From the IMG/VR virus record IMGVR_UViG_3300036761_002501, positions 1 through 40,971 of that record: a stretch of 40,971 nt of DNA; one strand, written 5' to 3'. The position numbers and the translations under genes were made by a program. The DNA comes from a virus. Below the pieces are notes generated by a model. It ran no database searches. It was not told the DNA's origin and saw nothing but the letters and a program-made list of their open reading frames with translations. This document shows positions 24,089 to 32,002 of this stretch, in pieces. Numbering within the stretch: position 1 is the stretch's first letter; the number at the start of each line of letters is the position of its first letter.

Positions 24089-25585
24089 TTAGATGGGATA
24101 CCTACTGATCGTCAACGAAGCCGAAGCCACGCCTTCATCCGCCGTTGTGGCGGGATACATTTTCCCCACCGAGTTAATGGCGGCGTCGATGGCGCTTGTC
24201 AACGGCGTCAGAGTTCCCGAGGGACCGAGCACGCCTGTCACCGAGCCCTTAAACGTTCCGCCTTGGGTCATCGACAAACTCAACTGCGCATCCAGCGCTG
24301 GGTCAACTCCTGTCAGCAGAGGCATGCCCACCAATCCAGAGTAGCCAAAGATCACCATCGAAACCCCCCACGTATGCGATTCCCCGCCCCAATCGTCATA
24401 GCCGGGACACGGAGGCCCGCTCTTAGGATTCGGCGGCGAGTCCCAATATGAAGCGGACGACCAAAACGTGCGACTGCCTCCCATGAGCACGTAAATCGGG
24501 TTAGCCAGGGCCGAAGCGAGCGAAGCCGCCCAGGTCATCGAGTAACAATTTCCGAGGCTACCGCACAAAACTATGCAACTGTCCCCATGCTCAGATGCCG
24601 TGGTCATGCAATTGACGGGAGCCGGCACTGGGAACTGGTGGTAAAACGTGCTAGAACATCCGCTCGCAATGAACCCGCCATGCCCGAAAACCCTCAGATG
24701 ACCGCCGCCTCCGCCCGGCTCGATAAGCACCGCCTTATCTACCACGATCGCTGTCACCGGAGAAGCCACTCCCCCGCCGTCAATGTGCACCACCTTATAC
24801 ACGCCCCCGAAACTCGCCAACTTAGCGTTGCTCGCGGTCGTCGGCGACGCAATCGTCGGCGTCGAACCGTCCGAGGTAATGTGCGTCGAGGTTCCAGGAA
24901 CCGGGTCAAACGTGGGCACCACCGGAAGACCTGAATCGATGTCGTAAAGCACCCGGGTATTCGGATAAACAACCCCGCCGTCGATCACCGGAGGCGACGA
25001 AGGTGCAGGCGTCGTGCCGAAGACCTGCGTGATCTGGGGCACCTCTACGAACGGAGCACAGAACACCGTGTTGAGCGTGCGCCAACCCGATACAAAACCT
25101 CCCGCGTGCACCGCTCGAATCCGCAGCACCCGTCCTCCGAACATATTCTGGATCAACAACTGCCCGCCGACCAAGTCCGCAGGAGTGCACGAGAACCAAT
25201 CAGCAAAGTCGGAGCCACCCGGCGTGGCAGACAACTGCACTTCGTAGGACTCGATCGTTCCGGGCGCACCGAAGGTCAGATCGAGAGTGGCCCCGTCCGG
25301 CCCACACGCGATAGTCACGTCCGGTACCGAGGCCGCGGAGCCGCTGCCCCACTGATTCAGCAGCTCCAACCGGGTGCGTTCCGTCTTCAGATCGATAGCC
25401 GCAGGAGAATCTCCAATACGATAGAGATTCTCGAATTGAGCATCCGGGGGCAACAGCGAGTAGCGCAGCGAGCTGTTGAACTTCTGCAACAACTGGCACG
25501 CGCGCGACAAGCAGCAAGAAGCGTCTTGCTGATACGCCGCCCACTCGGGCTTAGGCAACCCGATAATGTCGCCGGCAAAACTCAT
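24089..25585 (-). CDS. Multidomain fibre-type protein with N-terminal short-module fusion (498 aa)
   Basis: ATG 25585 follows the 63-aa gene by 4 bases. Residues 1-75 match the 76- and 81-aa paralogues (FENLYRIGDSPAAIDLKTER), although the PP.P.DP stretch is replaced by a Cys-containing helix. Then comes a fibronectin-III-like domain (about 85-165, ending RIRAVHAGGFVSGWR), a chitobiase C-terminal-like beta repeat (SDGSTPTIASPTTASN, about 225-275), and a Gly/Trp/Cys-rich C-terminal domain with GGGGGHLRVFGHGGF and SCIVLCGSLGNCY that I do not recognise. The architecture suggests a secreted-type or virion surface protein. The cysteine-bearing C-terminal domain could be a novel receptor-binding or enzymatic unit, but no catalytic pattern is clear. 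Confidence 0.65.
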   Translation of the reverse strand: MSFAGDIIGLPKPEWAAYQQDASCCLSRACQLLQKFNSSLRYSLLPPDAQFENLYRIGDSPAAIDLKTERTRLELLNQWGSGSAASVPDVTIACGPDGATLDLTFGAPGTIESYEVQLSATPGGSDFADWFSCTPADLVGGQLLIQNMFGGRVLRIRAVHAGGFVSGWRTLNTVFCAPFVEVPQITQVFGTTPAPSSPPVIDGGVVYPNTRVLYDIDSGLPVVPTFDPVPGTSTHITSDGSTPTIASPTTASNAKLASFGGVYKVVHIDGGGVASPVTAIVVDKAVLIEPGGGGGHLRVFGHGGFIASGCSSTFYHQFPVPAPVNCMTTASEHGDSCIVLCGSLGNCYSMTWAASLASALANPIYVLMGGSRTFWSSASYWDSPPNPKSGPPCPGYDDWGGESHTWGVSMVIFGYSGLVGMPLLTGVDPALDAQLSLSMTQGGTFKGSVTGVLGPSGTLTPLTSAIDAAINSVGKMYPATTADEGVASASLTISRYPI

Positions 25586-25589
25586 GCGA

Positions 25590-25781
25590 TCAGTTATAGA
25601 CCGGACCAGAACGCAGATACGTAGAGGCCCAGCTCAAAAAGGCCTCGCGATTACCGGGCGGAACTTGATGCAACGCAGCCCGAGCCGCGGCAAGATCCGC
25701 AGCAACACCGACGGGAAGCGGCTGCCCGGCATTCGCCAAGGCAATCAACTGTGAGAGAGATGGTCGAGGAGGTGAAGGCAT
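25590..25781 (-). CDS. Small hypothetical protein (63 aa)
   Basis: The ATG at 25781 has a GAAAGGA site about 8 bases upstream, one of the best ribosome sites in the window. The product starts MPSPPRPSLSQLIALANAGQ and continues as two or three Ala/Leu-rich helices (GVAADLAAARAALHQVPPGN, REAFLSWASTYLR). There is no signal peptide, cysteine or membrane helix. It lies between two members of the short-module family. The function is unknown. Confidence 0.7.
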   Translation of the reverse strand: MPSPPRPSLSQLIALANAGQPLPVGVAADLAAARAALHQVPPGNREAFLSWASTYLRSGPVYN

Positions 25782-25807
25782 ATTAGAATCCTTTCAAGGT
25801 TTCGGAA

Positions 25808-26053
25808 TTATGGCCACATGATGTAGAGCCACGCGAAGGTCATCTCCACGAGAAACCGCTGAATCTTCAGCGCCACCGTGGCCGGAGAGTCGCCCTCGAC
25901 GTAGTGGTTCTCGGCGTAAATGTCCGGCATGAAGAACCAGAAAATCGGATTCGCCTCCAGGTGTTTCAGCACGTTGATGTCTTGCCGAACCTTCGTCGGG
26001 TCCAGGGGGAGCGGCGGGTTTGCCAGCTCCGTGATGTCGCTTGTGTATGCCAT
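25808..26053 (-). CDS. Short virion-module paralogue (81 aa)
   Basis: The start is ATG 26053. It is a paralogue of the 76-aa protein at 23849-24079 and of residues 1-75 of the 498-aa protein. Conserved: SDI at the N-terminus, PPLPLDPTKVRQDINVLKHL, then AENHYVEGDSPATVALKIQR. The C-terminus is unusually hydrophobic and aromatic (LVEMTFAWLYIMWP), which could bury in an oligomer or touch a membrane. No enzyme motif is seen. It is probably a small structural unit; the exact role is unknown. Confidence 0.7.
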   Translation of the reverse strand: MAYTSDITELANPPLPLDPTKVRQDINVLKHLEANPIFWFFMPDIYAENHYVEGDSPATVALKIQRFLVEMTFAWLYIMWP

Positions 26054-26078
26054 AATCTTACTGATTGAGTTACCGAGT

Positions 26079-26825
26079 TTACGTCAACGGCTTGATCAAC
26101 ACTTTCACATTCGCGTCCTGCGCGCCGTCCTGCGCAGATTCAAACATCGTCTTCACCCTCGCCACGACCGAGGCTTCCAGGCCCGATTGATCAAGCGCCT
26201 TCGTAAACGCTTTGCCGCCCGCAACCACTTGACCCACCGCTTTAGAAAGCACTGCGCCGCTCGCCCGGCCCGCACTCGCAACCAAACAGGCCCCGGCACC
26301 CACTGGTGGATAAGCGACCCCGAGAATCTTGATTCCCGTCCACACCACCAGCCCCAGCACGAACATCCCGCCGACCCAAACCAGATACGGCACCTGCAAC
26401 CAGCCCGTGCCCTCGATCGTCTTGCCGACCATCGGCTCGATCTTGCGCCGATACTCCTCCACCCGGCGGTCCAGGCGGCCCGAGATCGCGTCCAGCCGGG
26501 CCGATAACGCATCTGCGGTAGCTTTCCACTGCGCCTCCGGCGGTCCGACACTCAGCGCTACCGATCGCGTCAACCCTGCGGTTTCCTTCGCCGGCACCAA
26601 CACTGTCGAAGACGACCCTTCCAGCGTCGCAGCCAAGACTGTTTGCTCCGCTTTCCTGGAGGCGAGATCGGCGGCCTGTTTGAACACTTCCTGGTCTGCC
26701 ACCGAGGCTTCAGGCACCGGCTTCACCTTTTTCGCCCCAAGCTCTACGGGCTTAGGGAGTAAACTGCACCCCGCGCACAGCAGTATTGTCAGAAAAACAT
26801 ACCACTTTTTGTGACAATACTTCAC
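26079..26825 (-). CDS. Probable lipoprotein with internal membrane helix; lysis or envelope candidate (248 aa)
   Basis: The start is GTG 26825, overlapping the previous stop as GTGA. Basic residues (MKYCHKKWY) and a hydrophobic core (VFLTILL) lead to CAGC, a lipobox-like site with the modified Cys probably C20; the -3 residue is Cys rather than Leu, so this is not canonical. A coiled-coil-like region (about 40-130) follows, then a membrane helix (145-168) and a mostly helical C-terminus. Together with the single-helix membrane protein just upstream it might form a spanin- or holin-type lysis pair. A membrane-anchored superinfection-exclusion protein is another option. The pairing is seen directly; the function is inference. 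Confidence 0.6.
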   Translation of the reverse strand: MKYCHKKWYVFLTILLCAGCSLLPKPVELGAKKVKPVPEASVADQEVFKQAADLASRKAEQTVLAATLEGSSSTVLVPAKETAGLTRSVALSVGPPEAQWKATADALSARLDAISGRLDRRVEEYRRKIEPMVGKTIEGTGWLQVPYLVWVGGMFVLGLVVWTGIKILGVAYPPVGAGACLVASAGRASGAVLSKAVGQVVAGGKAFTKALDQSGLEASVVARVKTMFESAQDGAQDANVKVLIKPLT

Positions 26826-27214
26826 GCCTCGATTTCCTTGGAAAACTTCACGATTCGCGCCAGCTCAGCCTCGGACATCTTGCTAATCGGGCACTCTTCA
26901 AGCAAAGCGCGCTTACCGTTATCTTCTTTCGACAACTTCTCCAAGATCTCCGCCGGCTCCAGCCGGTTTAGCGGGCACAACTGGATCAGCCGCTCCTTGC
27001 GGTATCGCTCGCGCGCCTGGCCAAGTTTCACCGCCACGTAAAGCGCGGTCACAATCGCCGCAACGATCTGGAACAGCACCAGCGTATCGTGCAACAAGAA
27101 GTTCGTTCCTGGCACTGCGGCAATCGCGGTCCGACTAGTCACTTCGCCGCCGACATTCACCGCCACCAGCCCGAAAACCTTAATCATTTCTGGAGTCAAA
27201 ATATCAACCTTCAC
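26822..27214 (-). CDS. Single-helix membrane protein; holin or spanin candidate (130 aa)
   Basis: The start codon is GTG 27214, with GAGGG upstream. The N-terminal 43 residues are mildly hydrophobic. One clear membrane helix (44-63, LVLFQIVAAIVTALYVAVKL) is followed by a strongly charged, helical C-terminal domain (QARERYRKERLIQLC to the end). The layout, one helix followed by a charged coiled segment, suits a spanin-like or accessory lysis protein, and its stop overlaps the start of the lipoprotein gene. It lacks the two- or three-helix layout of most holins. No endolysin gene is visible nearby to confirm a lysis cassette. Confidence 0.55.
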   Translation of the reverse strand: MKVDILTPEMIKVFGLVAVNVGGEVTSRTAIAAVPGTNFLLHDTLVLFQIVAAIVTALYVAVKLGQARERYRKERLIQLCPLNRLEPAEILEKLSKEDNGKRALLEECPISKMSEAELARIVKFSKEIEA

Positions 27215-27248
27215 GCCTTCGCACCCTCACGTCGTTATTGATCCTAAG

Positions 27249-28325
27249 TTATCCACCATTACCCCCCGGCAAAGCCGAGTAACGGGGCCGCAAATACTGA
27301 TAGAAAATCTGCCGATACGCTTCCGCCGAAAAATCCGTGGTCCACACGATCAACTCGGCCAGATCCATGTCCGTCGTCGAAGGTCCGCCCGCCCCCGTGT
27401 AGCCGATCCGTTGAAACGTCTCCACCTTGCCCACATTCCCGACATAGCCCCGGTTAAGGCCGGGACCTTCAAACTGAACCAGAGAACCCGCCGAAGTCTC
27501 CTCCGCGGTCTGGGACAATATACACGCCGCCCAAACATTCTTGCGGCCTTCAAAAGCTCCCCCCGGAGCACGCGCGTTGTTGTTGATCTTGCCGTCAAAG
27601 CAATAGTTGTCGTAGGTGCCAGCATTCAAAAACTTCAACGTCATGTAGAAATTCGTCGCGCCCGTTTCCCCCAGCACCACGCTAACCGCGGCACACCGCA
27701 CCACAGCAAGAGCAGTCCAGTAAATCGGTGTGGTGCCTGCCGTGCCGTTCCTCAGAATTATCGGATTCGGTCCATCGAGATACTTCTGGTTGCCACCGGC
27801 ATTCCGGAAACGCACCGCGGAAGCCGTGCCCAGCGCATTAGCAACATAAACCGGCTGGTTAGCCGCCGTCGCTTGCACCCAATCGCCCCCCAGAGATCCT
27901 TCATTTGTCCACGAGGCAACAGGATCGGTATCGGCTAACACAAGCGAACTAGCCCGAAGCCAAACCACTGGCAGCGGCAACATGCTCGCAACATCAGTAA
28001 TCAAACCAGGAACCGTCAACCCCGCCGCACCGTTGGCACCAGCAGCGCCGTTAGTACCGTTAGCACCAGGCGCACCGTTCGTGCCGTTGGTGCCGTTAGT
28101 GCCGGCTGCCCCAGGCAGACCGTTAGTGCCGTTGGTGCCGTTTGCACCGGGCGCCCCGTTCGCGCCGTTGGTGCCGTCAGCGCCGTCAGGACCAGCCGCA
28201 CCATCAGGACCGGGAGCCCCGTCGGGCGCGCCAAGCTTCGAGAACGAACCCCCCGAGATCTCTCGCAAAATCTTCGCCAAAAGAGCGTTCTTACCGTCCC
28301 CGGTCTGGTAAACCTCGCGACTCAT
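27249..28325 (-). CDS. Collagen-like fibre with LamG-like C-terminal domain, paralogue 1 (358 aa)
   Basis: Start ATG 28325 (ATGA overlap). The N-terminal segment MSREVYQTGDGKNALLAKIL is shared with the next two genes and probably docks the fibre on the virion. Residues about 34-110 are Gly-X-Y collagen-like, dominated by GPDG, GANG, GTNG. The C-terminal 240 residues resemble a LamG/concanavalin jelly roll: VVWLRASSLVLADTDPVASW, a central sheet, then MDLAELIVWTTDFSAEAYRQ at the end. The probable role is a trimeric receptor- or glycan-binding fibre. The distal domain has diverged from its two neighbours much more than the stalk. Confidence 0.8.
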   Translation of the reverse strand: MSREVYQTGDGKNALLAKILREISGGSFSKLGAPDGAPGPDGAAGPDGADGTNGANGAPGANGTNGTNGLPGAAGTNGTNGTNGAPGANGTNGAAGANGAAGLTVPGLITDVASMLPLPVVWLRASSLVLADTDPVASWTNEGSLGGDWVQATAANQPVYVANALGTASAVRFRNAGGNQKYLDGPNPIILRNGTAGTTPIYWTALAVVRCAAVSVVLGETGATNFYMTLKFLNAGTYDNYCFDGKINNNARAPGGAFEGRKNVWAACILSQTAEETSAGSLVQFEGPGLNRGYVGNVGKVETFQRIGYTGAGGPSTTDMDLAELIVWTTDFSAEAYRQIFYQYLRPRYSALPGGNGG

Positions 28326-29398
28326 AAACCATTACCTCCAGGCAACGCCGGGTAACGCGTCCGAAAATACCCGAAGAAAAGCTGGCGCAGAATATCGGTA
28401 GGCACGTCCGTCGTCCAGGCTATCAACTCCGCCAGGTGCATGTTCTCCAAAATCGCTTCCGTGCCGCCCCAACCCAGCCGGCCTACGTTCGCAAAACCAC
28501 CGCCCCCCGAACCAAAACATCGCAGCAAGCCTGGTCCTTCGTAACTCGTCTCGTCTTTGGAAGAAGACGAAATGAATCCCGCGCGCTGATAAGTCAACAT
28601 CGTCCACTCCCCGGCAGCGGCGTCATGATACTGATTTGCAAAACTAGGACCACTCGTCAAATAAGTCGATAACGCGACTCTGTTTGACGCCGTGACATTC
28701 GTCACAAACCCGATTCGATTCGTGCCAGTCGTCCCCGTCTGTTGTCCAAGCAAAATGGTCGCATTCGACGCTTTCATTATCGCGATCACCGTGCAATACA
28801 AAGGCGATTGCCCCGACCCGGACCCCAGTAACGTCAAAGTCGCCGGAGCGTCCAGATACCGATGCACCGTATTGCCCGCATCATACAAAAACTTCACCGC
28901 CGGCTTCGTGCCAATGGCATTCGTTACGTATTCGGGTTGCTTGCCAGCGGTAGCCTGCACCCAATTTCCTCCAGCAGAACCTTCATTTGTCCACGAAGCA
29001 ACCAGGTCCCCGTTATTCAAAACCAAAGAATCGGCTTTGAACCAAATCAAAGGAAGAGGCAAAAAGTCAGCGATGGCGATAACCGATCCCGTCGCCTGAT
29101 TACCGTTGCTGCCGTTGGCGCCGGGCAAACCGTTCGAGCCGGCTGCGCCATTCGTGCCGTTGGTGCCGTTAGTGCCGTTTGCCCCAGGCGCACCGTTCGT
29201 GCCATTGGTACCGTTGGTGCCGTTTGCACCGGGCGCCCCGTTCGCGCCGTTGGCGCCGTCAGCGCCGTCAGGACCAGCCGCACCATCAGGACCGGGAGCC
29301 CCAGAGATTCCAGAAAAAGACCCCGCGAGAACGGAATTCAAAATCTTCCGCAACAGCGGATTGTTCGCGTCTCCGGTCTTGTAGGTCTGATCGCTCAC
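28322..29398 (-). CDS. Collagen-like fibre with LamG-like C-terminal domain, paralogue 2 (358 aa)
   Basis: The start is GTG 29398, overlapping the upstream stop (GTGA). The anchor reads MSDQTYKTGDANNPLLRKIL, followed by a collagen-like stalk (about 35-100). The C-terminal domain keeps LIWFKADSLVLNNGDLVASW near its start and MHLAELIAWTTDVPTDILRQ near its end, with different loops in between. The stalk DNA is nearly identical to parts of both flanking paralogues, including a 73-bp perfect match to paralogue 3. Role as for a receptor-binding fibre; whether all three are present in one virion is unknown. Confidence 0.8.
   Translation of the reverse strand: MSDQTYKTGDANNPLLRKILNSVLAGSFSGISGAPGPDGAAGPDGADGANGANGAPGANGTNGTNGTNGAPGANGTNGTNGTNGAAGSNGLPGANGSNGNQATGSVIAIADFLPLPLIWFKADSLVLNNGDLVASWTNEGSAGGNWVQATAGKQPEYVTNAIGTKPAVKFLYDAGNTVHRYLDAPATLTLLGSGSGQSPLYCTVIAIMKASNATILLGQQTGTTGTNRIGFVTNVTASNRVALSTYLTSGPSFANQYHDAAAGEWTMLTYQRAGFISSSSKDETSYEGPGLLRCFGSGGGGFANVGRLGWGGTEAILENMHLAELIAWTTDVPTDILRQLFFGYFRTRYPALPGGNGL
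29172..29244. repeat. 73-bp perfect repeat in fibre stalk (copy in paralogue 2)
   Basis: Identical to 30215-30287. It encodes collagen-like GAPGANGTNG-type sequence. The length of perfect identity, including third codon positions, points to recent recombination or gene conversion between adjacent fibre genes. Confidence 0.9.
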
Positions 29399-30441
29399 AC
29401 GCCGTTTCCTCCCTTGACTGACGGAAACTTCCCCCGGATATATCCATAGAAAATCTGGCGCATCGCACTTTCATCAAGATCAAGCGACCACGCCATCAAC
29501 TCGCACAAATCAAAATTCTCATTGATGCTCACCGCGCCGGAATACCCCATCCGCTGAGGCAAGAATCCAAACGCATCTCCTACGCGCCCTCGCACAAGCC
29601 CCGGCCCTTCATACACCACGTCTTGAAACGCTTTGCGCGTTATTCCGATCATCGCAAAGTCGCCAAACCGAGTTTCACACCACGACGGGGCCGAATAAGC
29701 ACTCGTCTGGAGGTAATAGTTCAACGAGTAATTGTTTAAGGCACCCACGCCGTTAATCGTCAACCGATCCGCAGCACCACTTGACCCCGCCAATCCTAAC
29801 ACCTGGCTTTGCGCCAAGGCGCAGATAACCAAAATTATGGTTGCATTCTTCGGCAAGGTCCCGGTCGTATTGTGAAGCAACGTCACGGCTGCTCCCGCGT
29901 CCAGATATTTGTGGTTCGGATTCGCGTATCGAAATCGAACCGCGGATTGAATGCCTAGTGCATTCGTGATATACGTCGGCTTGTTATTCGCCGTAGCCTG
30001 CACCCAGTTTCCCCCGACCGAGCCCTCGTTGGTCCACGAAGCAACGGGGTCATTATTGTTCAACACAAGCGAACTCGCCTTGAACCAAATCAACGGAGTG
30101 GGCAACACGTCCGTCAACGTCTCAATTCTTCCAGGAGCCGGAGCTCCCGCCGCACCGTCAGAACCAGGAGCCCCGTTCGAGCCGGCTGCCCCGTCAGTGC
30201 CATTGGTGCCATTGGTGCCGTTTGCCCCAGGCGCACCGTTCGTGCCATTGGTACCGTTGGTGCCGTTTGCACCGGGCGCCCCGTTCGTGCCATTCGAGCC
30301 GTCAGAACCAGCGCTGCCGTCAGGACCCGGCGCACCGTCAGGACCCGCCACACCCGCAAAAGAACCTTCGTTCAACGCTGTTGCCACTTTTCGCAGCAAC
30401 CTGTTGTCGGAATCACCAGTCTTTGGGACGTTATCGCTCAT
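29395..30441 (-). CDS. Collagen-like fibre with LamG-like C-terminal domain, paralogue 3 (348 aa)
   Basis: Start ATG 30441 (ATGA overlap with the 56-aa gene). Anchor MSDNVPKTGDSDNRLLRKVA, collagen-like stalk (about 33-100), then a LamG-like domain with PLIWFKASSLVLNNNDPVAS and FDLCELMAWSLDLDESAMRQ. Conserved edges and a variable centre are the same layout as in paralogues 1 and 2. It is probably the founder or youngest copy of the fibre array; order of duplication cannot be told from this window alone. Confidence 0.8.
   Translation of the reverse strand: MSDNVPKTGDSDNRLLRKVATALNEGSFAGVAGPDGAPGPDGSAGSDGSNGTNGAPGANGTNGTNGTNGAPGANGTNGTNGTDGAAGSNGAPGSDGAAGAPAPGRIETLTDVLPTPLIWFKASSLVLNNNDPVASWTNEGSVGGNWVQATANNKPTYITNALGIQSAVRFRYANPNHKYLDAGAAVTLLHNTTGTLPKNATIILVICALAQSQVLGLAGSSGAADRLTINGVGALNNYSLNYYLQTSAYSAPSWCETRFGDFAMIGITRKAFQDVVYEGPGLVRGRVGDAFGFLPQRMGYSGAVSINENFDLCELMAWSLDLDESAMRQIFYGYIRGKFPSVKGGNGV
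30215..30287. repeat. 73-bp perfect repeat in fibre stalk (copy in paralogue 3)
   Basis: Identical to 29172-29244; see that entry. The flanking stalk sequence is also similar but no longer perfect. Confidence 0.9.
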
Positions 30442-30608
30442 TCTGCGTCACCTAAAAGCTGCAACCACTTCCGCAAAAGCACGTTTTCGCCATCGCTATC
30501 AAACGCCTGCCGGCTCACCGGAGCGCTGGGAATCACGGCCCTCAATCGCTCGACAATCTTCCGGAGCAACTGCTGGTCTGAATCGCCTGTTTTTACCTGC
30601 GTGTCCAT
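30438..30608 (-). CDS. Mini-protein made of two fibre-anchor motifs (56 aa)
   Basis: ATG 30608 to TGA 30438, with the stop overlapping the start of fibre paralogue 3. The N-terminus MDTQVKTGDSDQQLLRKIVE carries the same TGDsDxxLLRK(I/V) motif that opens the three fibre proteins, and a second, weaker copy follows (DSDGENVLLRKWLQLLGD). It has no stalk and no distal domain. It may be a cap, a competitor for the docking site, or the remnant of a deleted fourth fibre. It is the first gene after the capsid hairpins. Confidence 0.7.
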   Translation of the reverse strand: MDTQVKTGDSDQQLLRKIVERLRAVIPSAPVSRQAFDSDGENVLLRKWLQLLGDAE

Positions 30609-30616
30609 TCGAGAAA

Positions 30617-30654
30617 GGCCGCCAGAGTTGACTCTAAAGTCTTCTCCGGCGGCC
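30617..30654 (-). terminator. Hairpin after the capsid gene, terminator-like
   Basis: Arms at 30617-30627 and 30644-30654 pair over 11 positions with one G-U or mismatch; the core is ggccgcc/ggcggcc. In the minus-strand transcript the stem is followed by UUUCUC, a short U-rich run. It lies between the capsid stop and the 56-aa gene. It would limit read-through from the highly expressed capsid gene or stabilise the 3' end of its mRNA. Confidence 0.6.
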
Positions 30655-30660
30655 AGTGAA

Positions 30661-30697
30661 GCGGCGCGCAGGAATCAACACCAGGGGAGCGCGCCGC
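30661..30697 (-). terminator. Second hairpin directly after the capsid stop
   Basis: Perfect 9-bp GC-only stem, gcggcgcgc (30661-30669) with gcgcgccgc (30689-30697), around a 19-base loop, starting 6 bases after the capsid stop codon. No U-run follows immediately, so on its own it is more likely an mRNA-protecting structure; together with the next hairpin it forms a tandem terminator-like block. Confidence 0.55.
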
Positions 30698-30703
30698 GTT
30701 AGC

Positions 30704-31969
30704 TTAGAGCTGGCTAACGTGCCCGCCTTGGCCCGTCAGCGGGAGCGAGGAAGTCACGGTGCAGGGTTCGAGGCCGAGATCCGCCGTGCAGCGCTGATAC
30801 AGGATCGGGATCTCGTGCTGCGGCCGAATGGGCCGATACGCACGGGTGATCTGATACTTGTGCCAGCCGAAGTCACCGAACGGATTGCAATCGTTATCGA
30901 TCACATAGTGCCAATCGAGCTCGCCCATGTGCAACTGGGGCGCGAACTTGAACGTGCCTTCGCCCACATACTTCTCGGGCACCTGGCGCTCGTAACTGCC
31001 ATCGGCGAAGAGGAAGCCCACTTCCCACGCACCGCGCAACCACGAAGGATTGTGTTTGCTGTAGGCAGTGTTTTTCATCGCGTTGACGATGGTGATCACG
31101 GGGTCGATCAGGTTCAGCGTGCCGTCTGGCAGGAAGCCGGAAGCGCGCAAAGAACGCTGGTCGATACCGAACGCGATGCCACGGTAAGCCGGGGCAGTCT
31201 CGAACGAGTAACCCTGGAGGCCCTCGCCCCCAACCTCGTAACGACCCGCTTCGGCCCACAGGAGGACTTCCTTGACACCGAGCTCCTGACGGAACAGTTC
31301 AATCGCGGCATCACTGCCGATGAACTTGAAGTGCGGCTGACCTTTGTCGCTGGCAGGGAACATCTCCGCGAACAGCGCTTCTTTCAAGAAGCGAGCCACG
31401 GTATGCAGAGCCTTGAACGACAACGGACCCGTCGGCGCGACCGGCGCGAACAGAATGCCGACATCGGGCTCATACCCACCAGTGAAAAGATCCTCGAACG
31501 CGTAACCCGCAGCCGCCACGAACTTGCTGGCGCTGTTCAGGTAGAGCTGGGCGCGCACATCGGAGTTGATGTATTGCGTGATCAGCTTCGCCAGAGCATC
31601 TTCAGCAGTCAGGTAAGACTGTTTGAACGCGGCGTAGCCTTGCTTGACGCACACCCGAGGACCGAAACCACGCTTGGATTTCAGTCGGTAGGTGAATTCC
31701 ACGGTGCCTGTCTTGTCCTGCAAGCCAGTCGTGCCGCAAATCTGCGTGTCGTTGACAAACGTCGGAATGGCGAGGGAATCGCCAGGAGCCGCCGGCATCT
31801 GGACCGCAGACCGAACTTCATCAGACACCCCGCTCGGGAACGTGCCGCCCCGGAGAATGTTGATGTAAGGAGAGTTGACCGCAAGTGCCTTTGCCACGGT
31901 GCCGACGAGACGTTGAGTGTCCTTCAGCGCGATGTCACTGGCCTGTGCTGGAGTGATGCAATCACCCAT
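30704..31969 (-). CDS. Probable major capsid protein (421 aa)
   Basis: I choose ATG 31969, which has GGAAAGG about 10 bases upstream; an in-frame start at 32062 would add 31 residues covering the structured leader and is less likely. The size, the position after portal and scaffold-like genes, its own leader and the strong downstream hairpins all suit the most abundant virion protein. Sequence features include an N-terminal helix (TPAQASDIALKDTQRLVG), SDEVRSAVQMPAAPGDSLAI, a central helix ALAKLITQYINSDVRAQLYL and a C-terminal beta-rich part with YVGEGTFKFAPQLHMGELDW. I cannot assign it to a named capsid family by eye, so the call rests mainly on context. Confidence 0.7.
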   Translation of the reverse strand: MGDCITPAQASDIALKDTQRLVGTVAKALAVNSPYINILRGGTFPSGVSDEVRSAVQMPAAPGDSLAIPTFVNDTQICGTTGLQDKTGTVEFTYRLKSKRGFGPRVCVKQGYAAFKQSYLTAEDALAKLITQYINSDVRAQLYLNSASKFVAAAGYAFEDLFTGGYEPDVGILFAPVAPTGPLSFKALHTVARFLKEALFAEMFPASDKGQPHFKFIGSDAAIELFRQELGVKEVLLWAEAGRYEVGGEGLQGYSFETAPAYRGIAFGIDQRSLRASGFLPDGTLNLIDPVITIVNAMKNTAYSKHNPSWLRGAWEVGFLFADGSYERQVPEKYVGEGTFKFAPQLHMGELDWHYVIDNDCNPFGDFGWHKYQITRAYRPIRPQHEIPILYQRCTADLGLEPCTVTSSLPLTGQGGHVSQL

Positions 31970-31986
31970 AATGGAACTGCCTTTCC

Positions 31987-32002
31987 GCCAGGCGAACCTG
32001 GC
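31987..32002 (-). promoter_or_regulatory. UUCG-tetraloop hairpin abutting the capsid ribosome site
   Basis: In the minus-strand RNA, GCCAGG-UUCG-CCUGGC forms a perfect 6-bp stem with a UUCG loop. The ribosome site GGAAAGG begins at the next base. A second stem (gccgcg/cgcggc) lies further upstream, near 32050. A stable stem placed directly before a Shine-Dalgarno site is a known way to protect or tune phage capsid mRNA; the effect here is inferred. Confidence 0.55.

Noticed and set aside
28030-28230. Repetitive GTG-CCG runs as a regulatory repeat or origin
   Set aside because: They are codons of collagen-like fibre stalks in three paralogous genes.
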